A stretch of 64,000 nucleotides of DNA from CAZYTX01 sp964650485 (GTDB lineage: Bacteria > RBG-13-61-14 > DATKZS01), in the NCBI GenBank assembly GCA_964650485.1, contig CAZYTX010000007.1, forward strand, positions 44,677 through 108,676, read 5' to 3'. Shown one piece after another: positions 33,266 to 41,959 of the stretch (position 1 is the stretch's first letter; the number at the start of each line of letters is the position of its first letter). Below the pieces are notes generated by a model. The model was not told the origin of the DNA. It was given only the letters and a program-made list of their open reading frames with translations, and did no database searches. Position numbers and translations under genes: made by a program.

Positions 33266-33970
33266 ATGGCCGAGAAAAAGGGAAAGATACTGATTGCCGA
33301 CGACATGGAGACCTTCCTCCGGCTGGAAAAGATGCTGCTGGAGCGCTCGGGGTACGAGATAATCATCGCCAAGTCCGGTCCCGAGGCCATAAAGAAGGTG
33401 CAGTCGGAAAAGCCCCAGCTCGTCTTCCTGGACCTTCTGATGCCGGAGATGAACGGGGACGTGGTGTGCAGGTTCGTAAAGAACAACAAGTCCTTGAAGA
33501 GCGTGCCCGTGATCATGGTCTCCACCAAGTCGGACGACGAGTCCAGGGAGCGGTGTTTGCAGGCCGGCTGCGACGACTACATCACCAAGCCCGTGACCCA
33601 GCGGGACCTGTACGAGAAGATAAACAAGTTCCTCACCGTGGAGAGAAGATCGTACCCCCGCGCGGTCCTGTGCGTCACGGTTACAGCCACCGGCATCTCA
33701 TCCACCTTCACCGAGTTCACCTATGACGTGTCCGAAGGCGGGGTGTTCGTTGAGACCGACACCCCCCTTGAGAGCGGCACCGCGGTCGAGCTCGAGTTCA
33801 CCCTGCCGGAGGAAGAGGAGCCTGTCCGCGCCAAGGGCGGCGTGGTGCACAGCCTTTCCCGGGACCGGGCCTCCGGGGATAGGCGCACGGGCATGGGCAT
33901 CCAGTTCTCGGAGATTTCCGACAGCGACGTTGACAAGATCAGGAAGTACGTGAACCAAAGCAACTCCTGA
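33266..33970 (+). CDS. REC-PilZ response regulator, second copy
   Basis: 234 residues. Receiver domain with DD at 12-13, phospho-acceptor Asp 56 in VFLDLLMP and the TKP lysine. The PilZ part keeps RRSYPR and DVSEGG, again a complete c-di-GMP motif set. It is a paralogue of the preceding gene but clearly diverged; the linker and PilZ halves differ most. The stop is three bases ahead of the ABC permease start. Confidence 0.92.
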   Translation: MAEKKGKILIADDMETFLRLEKMLLERSGYEIIIAKSGPEAIKKVQSEKPQLVFLDLLMPEMNGDVVCRFVKNNKSLKSVPVIMVSTKSDDESRERCLQAGCDDYITKPVTQRDLYEKINKFLTVERRSYPRAVLCVTVTATGISSTFTEFTYDVSEGGVFVETDTPLESGTAVELEFTLPEEEEPVRAKGGVVHSLSRDRASGDRRTGMGIQFSEISDSDVDKIRKYVNQSNS

Positions 33971-33973
33971 GTC

Positions 33974-35194
33974 ATGTACACCATCTTCCTGGTCTTCAAG
34001 AAGGAGATGCTCCAGCTCCGCCGCGACCCCCGCATCTTCCCCATACTCTTTATCGCCCCCGTGCTCCAGCTCATTTTCCTGGGCTACGCAGCCACCCTTG
34101 ACATCAAGCACATCCCCATACTGGTGTGGGACCAGGACAATACAAGGGCCTCGCGGGAGCTGGTCTCACACATCACCTCCACACTCTACTTCGAGAGAGC
34201 GGGCACGGCGCACAGCTACGGCCATATCGAGGAGCAGATGCAGCGGGGAAAGGCCATGGCCGCCCTGGTCATCCCGCCCGGTTACCAGAGGATGCTGGGC
34301 CGGGACAAGCCGGCAAGGGTCCAGGCGGTGATTGACGGCTCCGACTCCAACCAGGCCCGCATAATAAAGAACTACCTCTCAATAATCACCCGGCAGCAGA
34401 GCGCACAGGCACTTACGCGCCTGCTCTCCTCCATGGGCCCGGCCATGCTGGCCCGGGGTCAAAGCAGAGACTTAGAAAAGGATTCGGCTTCGCCTTTACC
34501 TCATGTTTCCCTCTCCCCCCTGCTCGCAAGCATCCAATCGGAGCAGGGGCTCGCTGTTAGCACGGAGCCCAGGGTGTGGTACAACCCCGAGCTCCGCTCC
34601 GCCAACTTCATGGTGCCCGGTGTTGTGGTGACGGTTCTTCTGGTCATCACCATGATGCTCACCGCCCTGGGGGTGGTGCGCGAGAAGGAGGTCGGCACCA
34701 TGGAGCAGGTGATAGTGACCCCCATCCAGCCGTGGCAGTTCATAGTCGGCAAGCTTTTGCCCTTTACCATCATCGGGTTTATCGAGGTCACCCTGGTGGT
34801 GCTGGTCGCGGTGCTGTGGTTCGAGATACCGTTCAAGGGCAGCATGCTGGCCCTCTACGGCTACGCCGCGCTCTTCCTGCTCACCACCCTGGGTGGAGGG
34901 CTGTTCTTCTCCACCATCTCCAACAACCAGCAGCAGGCCATGATGACCGCCTTCTTCGTGATGTTCATCATGATCCTGCTCTCCGGCTTCATGTTCCCCA
35001 TCGAGAACATGCCCCGGCCGGTGCAGTGGCTCACCTACCTCATACCCATGCGCTACTTCCTGGTGATAGTGCGCAGTCTTTTCTTGAAGGGGTCCACCCT
35101 GCCGCTTTTGTGGGACCAGGCCGCGGGGCTTTTGGTGCTGGGAGTGGTGGTGGTCGCGCTGTCGGTGAAGCGGTTCGGGAAGACGCTGGACTGA
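33974..35194 (+). CDS. ABC-2 type transporter permease
   Basis: 406 residues of the YhhJ/YbhR type. One N-terminal membrane helix, an extracytoplasmic domain (about 50-215), and five C-terminal helices; RVWYNPELRSANFMVPGVV and VVREKEVGTMEQVIVTP are characteristic. A stretch near residues 158-190 (34445-34540) looks like an extra insertion of different composition. No ABC ATPase lies in the window beside it, so its partner is elsewhere or the protein is used alone. Coupling to the two REC-PilZ genes suggests export controlled by c-di-GMP. Confidence 0.88.
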   Translation: MYTIFLVFKKEMLQLRRDPRIFPILFIAPVLQLIFLGYAATLDIKHIPILVWDQDNTRASRELVSHITSTLYFERAGTAHSYGHIEEQMQRGKAMAALVIPPGYQRMLGRDKPARVQAVIDGSDSNQARIIKNYLSIITRQQSAQALTRLLSSMGPAMLARGQSRDLEKDSASPLPHVSLSPLLASIQSEQGLAVSTEPRVWYNPELRSANFMVPGVVVTVLLVITMMLTALGVVREKEVGTMEQVIVTPIQPWQFIVGKLLPFTIIGFIEVTLVVLVAVLWFEIPFKGSMLALYGYAALFLLTTLGGGLFFSTISNNQQQAMMTAFFVMFIMILLSGFMFPIENMPRPVQWLTYLIPMRYFLVIVRSLFLKGSTLPLLWDQAAGLLVLGVVVVALSVKRFGKTLD

Positions 35195-35327
35195 TACAGA
35201 ATATACTATTTAACGGGTTAACTTATTTCATGTAATCGAACTCTTCAATGTACTCTTTGAAATCAAATTTGAATAACTGAAGAAGCTCCGGCGCCCCGCC
35301 CCCCTGAAAGCATATACCAGCTTTCTA

Positions 35328-36512
35328 TCAAAATCTTTTATTCTCGCAACAACCATTCCTCTTACATTCCGCTTTTTCGAAGTTCAGCCTTGGCGGTGCA
35401 AACTCCTCGCTTGGCGCTCTCTTGTCATCTATCATGGATATTCTCCCGTCTGTCGCCGTGTCTTTCAGCCGCAATTGAGCCATGATGCAGAAGTCCGGGG
35501 ACAGGTCTACTCCTATATACCTTCTTCCCAGTCTCTTCGCGGCGACCGTTGTCGAGCCTGTTCCGTTGAAGGGATCGAGAACCAAGTCCCCCTCGAAGCC
35601 CGATTCCGGGTGTTGACCGAAGGTGTACATGGCAATCAGCCTGTTAGGGAGGCTCTCCGGGAAGGGGGCGGGGTGCTTTGCCCTTTTCACGTCCTCGGGA
35701 TAAAGAGGCCAAACCTGGCGTGTCAGGTTCATCCATTCTTTTTCGGATATCCTGCTGGCCTCCTTTACTTCTTTTTCCACCTTTGCGGGTTTTCCGTCTT
35801 TAACAAAGACGTTTATGAACTCGACCGTATTGTGCTCGTACAGGTTAGGCGGGTACGGGTAAGAGCCGAACATCTTCTCGGTGGTCTGTTTCTGCCAGAT
35901 GTAAATACTGAACCGTTTGAGGGCGAGGTTGCCAAGGATCGAGGCTTCAATGTCGTTGCTTATGTTCTTTAAATGCCTCGTGTGCTGGCCGGGAATGACC
36001 TTCTTGGATATGGGCATTACGGGAGCCGTTATGCACAGCTTGCCGTTGGGCGCAAGCACTCTCTCGCACTCACTCCATACAGACAGGAGTTGTAACAGAT
36101 ACTCCTCATACGAACAGAAGCCGAGCTGTCCATCAAACCCGTAATCAACCACGTTCCAGTAAGGAGGGCTTGTAACAATGCATCTTATTGACTCTTTGGG
36201 GAGCCCCTTCAGCGCTTTTTCAGCGTCCGCGCAGATTATCCTGTTCTGCACGTCTTCGGGTTCAAGCTTGTCTCCAGCGCTGAAAGGTTTATCCCTCCAA
36301 TCAAGGATGTTCAACCTTTCCAGGTCCGAACCGTCATGCTCCTCGCATGGTATAAAACGTGGTATAAAACGACGCAGGACAGGGTCGTCCGACGTGGCGG
36401 ACCGCGTTTCTATTCGGACAACGGAGCCGTCACCGAACAGGTGATTTTCTGTTGCTTCAGAGCTTTCCTTCCTGTCTCTTTTCAGCTTTGATGCTTTGGG
36501 TTTTCCCTTCAT
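35328..36512 (-). CDS. Orphan beta-type DNA methyltransferase
   Basis: 394 residues from the ATG at 36512, 17 bases below lnt. Catalytic motif IV is TSPPYWNVVDYG; the AdoMet motif comes late (DPFNGTGSTTVAAKRLGRRYIG), the order of beta-class enzymes. The SPPY form is typical of N4-cytosine methyltransferases, though N6-adenine cannot be excluded. A distinctive N-terminal region (1-100) precedes motif IV. Base and codon use is more AT-rich than the neighbours, which suggests acquisition by transfer. No restriction gene is seen intact beside it; a 33-codon open tail follows the stop. Confidence 0.88.
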   Translation of the reverse strand: MKGKPKASKLKRDRKESSEATENHLFGDGSVVRIETRSATSDDPVLRRFIPRFIPCEEHDGSDLERLNILDWRDKPFSAGDKLEPEDVQNRIICADAEKALKGLPKESIRCIVTSPPYWNVVDYGFDGQLGFCSYEEYLLQLLSVWSECERVLAPNGKLCITAPVMPISKKVIPGQHTRHLKNISNDIEASILGNLALKRFSIYIWQKQTTEKMFGSYPYPPNLYEHNTVEFINVFVKDGKPAKVEKEVKEASRISEKEWMNLTRQVWPLYPEDVKRAKHPAPFPESLPNRLIAMYTFGQHPESGFEGDLVLDPFNGTGSTTVAAKRLGRRYIGVDLSPDFCIMAQLRLKDTATDGRISMIDDKRAPSEEFAPPRLNFEKAECKRNGCCENKRF

Positions 36513-36528
36513 GGTCCTATTATTATCA

Positions 36529-38103
36529 TCAAAGCGAACTCGATTCAATCCCTTTTTTTCTCGCTCCTGGAATTATAAGAAGGACTGAAAAGGCGAGTGC
36601 CGCCAGGTTCAGCCATGCGAACACGTCCCCGTAAGCGGTGTAGAAGGTCTTTATTGGGGAAGGCATTACCGGCCGGGCAAATGCCGCGGTGGTGTATATG
36701 TCGGTCATGTGGAGGACCCTTCCATTGGGGTCTATCACCGAGCTTATGCCGGTGTTTGCGGCCCTTGCGAAGTACACCCTGTTCTCGATGCTCCTGAAGA
36801 CCACGGTGGAGTGGTGCTGGTAGGGTGCGCCGGTCTTTCCGAACCAGGCGTCGTTGGTGATGGTGGTCATGAAGTCCGCGCCTTTATCCACGAACCTCCG
36901 GACGATATGGGGAAAGATCACCTCGTAGCAGATCACGCAGCCGAAGGACGCCCCGGGCATGCTCATCACCTTGACCTCCTTGCCGGGAGTGGTGGAGCCG
37001 GTGTTGCCCTGGGCAATGGCGTCCGCGAAAAAGAACAGCCTCTGCATGGGCACGTACTCGCTGAAGGGCACCAGCCTCATCTTGTCGTAGCGCATGAGCA
37101 GCTTATCCGCTCCCGGGGAGAGCAGAAAGGCGGAGTTGAAATAGCAGTTCCTCTCGTCGCATTGCTCCCTGCTGAGGGACCCGAGAAGGAAGTGGGCATC
37201 CACCTGGGACAACATCTCTATCACCCGGCTGCGCCCTGCCCAGTGCAGGTTAAAGCCGCTCACCGTGACCGCGGCCTCGGGCCAGATCACCAGTTCGGCC
37301 CCATGCGCCGTGACCTTCCGGGTCAGGTCCAGGTGCTTCTCCATGTTCTTCCAGAAGTGCTCCCGGCTCCATTTAACACCCTGGTCAATGTTGGCCTGGA
37401 CAATGCCAATCTTTATCTCTTTCTGTCCGGCGAAAGCCCTGTCAACCGATCTCATCCTCCACGACCCCGAAACAACCGAGAAAGCTACCAGCCCTGCTGC
37501 AAGAAAAAGCGGCTTCGCACTATTTAATTTCCACGGCCCGGAAAGCAGGCTTATCACCAGGGAAGCGACCGCGGCGTTTACAAGCACCACCACGAAGCTC
37601 ACCCCGTAAGGCCCGGTGATCTCGGCCATTTGCAGGAGCGGCAGGAACTTGTACTGGGAGCTGCCCATGATGGCCCACGGGAAACCGCCAAAGGGGAAGT
37701 GGGCCCGCAGGAACTCGATGCTCACCCATGATATTGGAAAAGAAAGCAGCCCGGGCACGCGGACCTTGTTGGTCATCAGGTAAAAGCAGGCCCCGAATGC
37801 GGCCATGAAAGCGGAGAGCAGGGCCACCAGGGCCATGAGCACGAACACGCTCGCAGCGTAGCCCATGCTCCCGTAGGTGTGCATGGTGTAGACCAGCCAG
37901 TGGTAGAGCAGCGGGTAGCCCGCCACCCCGCTGAAAGCGGATATAAGAGCGGCCTTGCGCGCGGACGCAGCCTCCATGAGCGCCATGAAAAGCGGGACCA
38001 GGGCCACCCAGGCCAGGGGCCAGAGGTTTAATCCAAAGATATTCGGAAATATGAAGAAAAAGAGCAGACCGGACACGGCCGCCAGGACGTAAGGCCTTTT
38101 CAT
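36529..38103 (-). CDS. lnt: Apolipoprotein N-acyltransferase
   Basis: 524 residues. About six N-terminal membrane helices, then a nitrilase-fold domain in the periplasm with the triad Glu (VIWPEAAV), Lys (YDKMRLVPFSEYVP) and Cys (VICYEVIFP). ITNDAWFG and RAANTGISSVIDPNG are family motifs. It adds the third acyl chain to lipoproteins, a Gram-negative function. Its ATG overlaps the ybeY stop as ATGA. Confidence 0.95.
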   Translation of the reverse strand: MKRPYVLAAVSGLLFFFIFPNIFGLNLWPLAWVALVPLFMALMEAASARKAALISAFSGVAGYPLLYHWLVYTMHTYGSMGYAASVFVLMALVALLSAFMAAFGACFYLMTNKVRVPGLLSFPISWVSIEFLRAHFPFGGFPWAIMGSSQYKFLPLLQMAEITGPYGVSFVVVLVNAAVASLVISLLSGPWKLNSAKPLFLAAGLVAFSVVSGSWRMRSVDRAFAGQKEIKIGIVQANIDQGVKWSREHFWKNMEKHLDLTRKVTAHGAELVIWPEAAVTVSGFNLHWAGRSRVIEMLSQVDAHFLLGSLSREQCDERNCYFNSAFLLSPGADKLLMRYDKMRLVPFSEYVPMQRLFFFADAIAQGNTGSTTPGKEVKVMSMPGASFGCVICYEVIFPHIVRRFVDKGADFMTTITNDAWFGKTGAPYQHHSTVVFRSIENRVYFARAANTGISSVIDPNGRVLHMTDIYTTAAFARPVMPSPIKTFYTAYGDVFAWLNLAALAFSVLLIIPGARKKGIESSSL

Positions 38104-38540
38104 TGACCGGCCTCCACCTCTGCCACCAGCCTATCCTCCATCTCTTTCATCCTGCGGGCCTGCCTGCCTCCGCGGACGTGCTCGTATCCCAGAAGGTGCA
38201 GCATTCCATGGGCCAGGAGCCTTGCTATCTCCTGGTCAAGCGAGAGCCCCAGCTTGTCCGCGTTCTTCTTGGCCGTGTCTATGGATATGACTATGTCACC
38301 CAGGAAATCCGGGGGAAAGGGCCCCTCCTCGGGCTGACCGAAAGAGATCACGTCGGTTGGCCGGTCGCGTCCCAGCCATTGCCTGTTAATCTCCCTGATT
38401 TCGGGATCGTCGGTTAAAAGGATGGATACGCCGGACCCTTCACATTCCAAGGCGCCTGAGATAATTTTCAGAGTCCTCTTTATCTTTTTCTTTTTCAGCT
38501 TGATCTTTTTGTGCGGTTTTATCCTTATGTCCGGCTGCAT
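38100..38540 (-). CDS. ybeY: Endoribonuclease YbeY
   Basis: 146 residues. The metal site HGMLHLLGYEH is intact, with the upstream TDVISFG motif. YbeY acts in 16S rRNA processing and ribosome quality control. The N-terminus is unusually lysine-rich, and this part of the gene overlaps the 3' end of the HD phosphodiesterase gene by 101 bases in another frame. The only in-frame alternative start (a TTG 30 codons on) would cut off a helix, so I kept the ATG at 38540 with an AAGGCGG site. Confidence 0.9.
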   Translation of the reverse strand: MQPDIRIKPHKKIKLKKKKIKRTLKIISGALECEGSGVSILLTDDPEIREINRQWLGRDRPTDVISFGQPEEGPFPPDFLGDIVISIDTAKKNADKLGLSLDQEIARLLAHGMLHLLGYEHVRGGRQARRMKEMEDRLVAEVEAGQ

Positions 38541-40971
38541 CGTGTTCCGCCTTTTTCTTTTTCTCCGCGGCCTGCCCCTTTACCGCGGGCAGGGGATAGT
38601 CCGGCCGGTGGTGATATATGGCTTCCAGTGTGGTGTTGAAGCTCCTTGCTATCTGGTGCAGGTCCTTTAGGGTAAGGTCGCAGTCGTCTAACTGCCCGTC
38701 AATAAAGAACCTGTTTATGAGCTTTTGCACCATGCCCTTCATCCTGGCCGGGTTCGGGTCCCTCACCGTCCTGGATGCGGACTCGACCACGTCTGCCAGC
38801 ATGATTATGGCTGCCTCCCTGGTCTGCGGCCTCGGCCCCTGGTAGCGGTACTTGTTCTCGTCCAGGGGGGTCCCGCTCTCGTTCATCTCCTTTGCCTTCT
38901 CATAGAAGAAGGTCAGCAGGCTGGTGCCGTGGTGCTGCTGTATGCAGTCAATCACCACGGGCGGCAGCTTGGCCTTCACCCCCCTTTCCAGGCCCTCCTT
39001 CACGTGGTTGTGTATGACCAGGGTGGACATGGAGGGGGAGAGCCTCTGGTGCACGTTGTTGTTGTCCCACTGGTTCTCGGCGAAGTAAAGCGGCTTGTTC
39101 ATTTTTCCTATGTCGTGGTACATGGCGCACACCCTGGTGAGCAGGGGGTTTGCACCGATGAACTTGGCCGCGGCCTCGGCAAGGTTGGCGACCATCAGGC
39201 TGTGCTGGTGGGTCCCGGGCGCGCGCATGGACAGGTCCTTTAACAGCGGGCTGTCCTGGTTCAAAAGCTCGAGCAGCTTGATGTCGGTGGCGTAGGAGAA
39301 AACAGACTCGGCCAGGGGCACCACACCGGTCACGATTATGGCCACGAACACGCCTCCGAACAGACCGAAGAAGATGTTCCAGAGCAGGCCGGAGTTGGGC
39401 AGCATGTAGACCATGCTGATGAAACCCTCGCCCGCCATGCTCACGGCCAGGATGATAATGGCGTTTATAAGTCCGAGTGCCAGCCCGGCCCGCAAAATGG
39501 TGCTCCGCTGCCGGCACTGCCTTACCTCGCCCGCTGCCACTACCGAGCCAACCAGGGTGTAGACCCCGAAGAGCAGGCTGTTGTCCGCGACGATCCCCCC
39601 TAGAATGGATACGATCACCGCGAACACAAGGGCTATCTCAGAGTTGAGCACCATCCGGACAAGCATGACCGCGCCGGCAAGGGGGATAAGGTAGTAGAAG
39701 TTCAAGCCCTCGGGCACGTTCAAGAAGGTCTCCTGGGACGCGTTCCCGAACACCTCCACAGCCCGCAGTACGGCAAGGGAGATAACAAGCACCAGGGAGA
39801 GGAAGAGGATGTCTTTGGGCTCCATACTGAACTTCCTGATGTTGCGCATGGAAAAGGTCACCATGGAGGCAAGGAGGAATATCACCAGCACCATGAGGCC
39901 CACGCTCCGGAGCGAACGTGGCGCACTGGTGTCCAGGGCATCGAGGATGCCCTCCACCTTGGTGCGAGTCTCCGGGCTCAAGCGGTCGCCCTTCCTTACT
40001 ATGACCTCGCCCTTCTTGAACTTGTAATAGCGGGGCTTGGCAGCGGCCATCGCACTGGCCTTGGCTTCCTCGGTCTTTTTCTTGTTGAAGGTGAGGTTGG
40101 GATCGAGCAGGTCCTTGGCCATGCGTGAAAGCAATATCCTGGTGGCCGGCTCCATGTCCTTCATATGCTTTTGCGCGGCCTTGTCAATGACTTCCTGTGC
40201 CGATGCTATGTCCATTGCAGGGTCGAGGTCGTTTATCTCCAGGGGGGTCTGCTCGGAGGCCTTTATCCGGTAGGCGATTATACCCTTGTCGCTCTCCTTC
40301 AAAAGCATGTCCTTGGTAGGGACCAGCAGCCTGGGCTTGCCTTTGTCGTTCTGGTAGACCTCGCTAATGAGCGCTGTCACGGCTTTTTCCAGCTCGGGAG
40401 CAAAGTGCTTTTGCTCCAGCAGGGAAAGGTCCTCTGAAGATAAGGAGGCCCCCAGGTTCCGCACCAGCTCCTGCTTTTTCTCCGTAAGGAACGGCTGCAG
40501 CGCCGCCGCGGGCTGGGAGGATGAGGTTGTGCCCGCCGCAATCTTGGCCTCCTCGGGGTGCAGGTCCCGCAACCCCTTGAAAAAGGCGGAGATCCTCTGC
40601 TTTATGTTCTCGCCCACCGAGGGGTCCCAGTCGTAGCGCGACCTGGTAAGCGCCTCGGCCTCGGCCCGCTTCTTCTCCGTGCCTTCCTTGTCCAGCACCT
40701 CGATGTCCCGGGGCACCTGGAAATCCCGCACCGCTATTACCGGGTCCTCATCTTTTGCCGGAGGCTTGTAAAGCTTCTGAATGGTTCTTGCGCTGGAATG
40801 GGTGATGATAAACAGGATCAGGGCCCCGGTAATGACGTTTACGATCCAGGTAAAAGCCACCGGCTGCCTGTTGTAGAGCCCGGTGATCTTCTTGTGCCAG
40901 GGGTCTTTCCTGGGCTTCCTGGCGCCCGTTTGGGGCAGCTTGCCCGACGCCTTTTCACCGTTGCGAGTCAT
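38440..40971 (-). CDS. 7TM-HD cyclic-di-AMP phosphodiesterase, PgpH-like
   Basis: 843 residues. One N-terminal helix, a large extracytoplasmic region (about 60-360), seven membrane helices (about 365-585), then a cytoplasmic HD domain (about 615-800) with HQHSLMVANLAEAA, MYHDIGK and a final ADVVESASR aspartate. A charged lysine/glutamate tail follows. PgpH-type enzymes hydrolyse c-di-AMP; the position between phoH and ybeY is the standard one. ATG 40971 overlaps the end of phoH by 17 bases. Confidence 0.92.
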   Translation of the reverse strand: MTRNGEKASGKLPQTGARKPRKDPWHKKITGLYNRQPVAFTWIVNVITGALILFIITHSSARTIQKLYKPPAKDEDPVIAVRDFQVPRDIEVLDKEGTEKKRAEAEALTRSRYDWDPSVGENIKQRISAFFKGLRDLHPEEAKIAAGTTSSSQPAAALQPFLTEKKQELVRNLGASLSSEDLSLLEQKHFAPELEKAVTALISEVYQNDKGKPRLLVPTKDMLLKESDKGIIAYRIKASEQTPLEINDLDPAMDIASAQEVIDKAAQKHMKDMEPATRILLSRMAKDLLDPNLTFNKKKTEEAKASAMAAAKPRYYKFKKGEVIVRKGDRLSPETRTKVEGILDALDTSAPRSLRSVGLMVLVIFLLASMVTFSMRNIRKFSMEPKDILFLSLVLVISLAVLRAVEVFGNASQETFLNVPEGLNFYYLIPLAGAVMLVRMVLNSEIALVFAVIVSILGGIVADNSLLFGVYTLVGSVVAAGEVRQCRQRSTILRAGLALGLINAIIILAVSMAGEGFISMVYMLPNSGLLWNIFFGLFGGVFVAIIVTGVVPLAESVFSYATDIKLLELLNQDSPLLKDLSMRAPGTHQHSLMVANLAEAAAKFIGANPLLTRVCAMYHDIGKMNKPLYFAENQWDNNNVHQRLSPSMSTLVIHNHVKEGLERGVKAKLPPVVIDCIQQHHGTSLLTFFYEKAKEMNESGTPLDENKYRYQGPRPQTREAAIIMLADVVESASRTVRDPNPARMKGMVQKLINRFFIDGQLDDCDLTLKDLHQIARSFNTTLEAIYHHRPDYPLPAVKGQAAEKKKKAEHDAAGHKDKTAQKDQAEKEKDKEDSENYLRRLGM

Positions 40972-41959
40972 CTTCTCCGCCTTCCTCCGTATCTTTCGCT
41001 TTCTCCGTCCGCTCGAAACCCTGGTACGCCTCTATTATCTTCTGCACCAGCGGGTGCCTGACCACGTCCTTTTCAGTGAAGCGGGCAAACCCTATTCCAG
41101 GCACGTCGGATAGAATGCTCCATGCATGGTTTAGACCCGAGACCTCATCAGGGGGCAGGTCTATCTGGGTGACGTCGCCGGTGACCACCGCCTTGGAATC
41201 AAAACCCAGCCGGGTGAGGAACATCTTCATCTGGGCGATGCTTGTGTTCTGGGCCTCGTCAAGTATGACAAAAGAATGGTTCAAGCTCCGGCCACGCATG
41301 AAAGCGAGTGGAGCAACCTCGATTATGCCCTGGTCCATCATGGTCGCCACCCTTTCAGGCTCTATCATATCATAAAGCGCGTCGTAAAGCGGCCTCAAGT
41401 AGGGCGAGACCTTCTCGATGAGGTCACCCGGCAAGAAACCCAGCCGCTCGCCCGCCTCCACCGCGGGCCGTGTGAGGATGATCCTCGACACCTGGCCGTC
41501 GGAGAACGCTGACACCGCCATTGCCATGGCCAGGTAGGTCTTGCCGGTCCCTGCCGGGCCGATGGAAAAGACTATGTCGTGGGCTCGTATGGCCTCCAGG
41601 TACCTGGCCTGGTTCGGGCTCTTGGGGGTGATGGGCTTCCTTGCCCGGCCCAGCTTCACCCCTTTCTGGTACTCGTGTTCCAGCCGGGCATCGGGGTCCT
41701 CGTCCACCATCTTCACCGCGGCCTCGATGTCAGCCTCCCTGAGCTCGTAACCGTCCTTTACAAGATGGTAGAGCTGCCTCAGCAGTCTCTCAACCTTGAG
41801 CACGCCCTGCTCCGGTCCCAGGATGTCAACCACGTTGCCCCTGGCCCTGATCCCCACCTCGGAGAGATCCTCGATCCTCTTCAGGTTCCGGTGGTGCTCG
41901 CCGAAGAGCGCCTGGGCCAGCTCGTTATTCTCGAGCGTTATCTGTCTGCTGGTCTCCAT
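40955..41959 (-). CDS. phoH: PhoH-like ATPase
   Basis: 334 residues. Walker A in FSIGPAGTGKTYLAMAMAV, Walker B in FVILDEAQN, sensor GDVTQIDLP, and a N-terminal KH-like segment. RNA-associated ATPase of the ybeZ type that works with YbeY. The ATG at 41959 directly follows the stop of the upstream PATAN gene (TAA ATG). Confidence 0.95.
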   Translation of the reverse strand: METSRQITLENNELAQALFGEHHRNLKRIEDLSEVGIRARGNVVDILGPEQGVLKVERLLRQLYHLVKDGYELREADIEAAVKMVDEDPDARLEHEYQKGVKLGRARKPITPKSPNQARYLEAIRAHDIVFSIGPAGTGKTYLAMAMAVSAFSDGQVSRIILTRPAVEAGERLGFLPGDLIEKVSPYLRPLYDALYDMIEPERVATMMDQGIIEVAPLAFMRGRSLNHSFVILDEAQNTSIAQMKMFLTRLGFDSKAVVTGDVTQIDLPPDEVSGLNHAWSILSDVPGIGFARFTEKDVVRHPLVQKIIEAYQGFERTEKAKDTEEGGEDDSQR

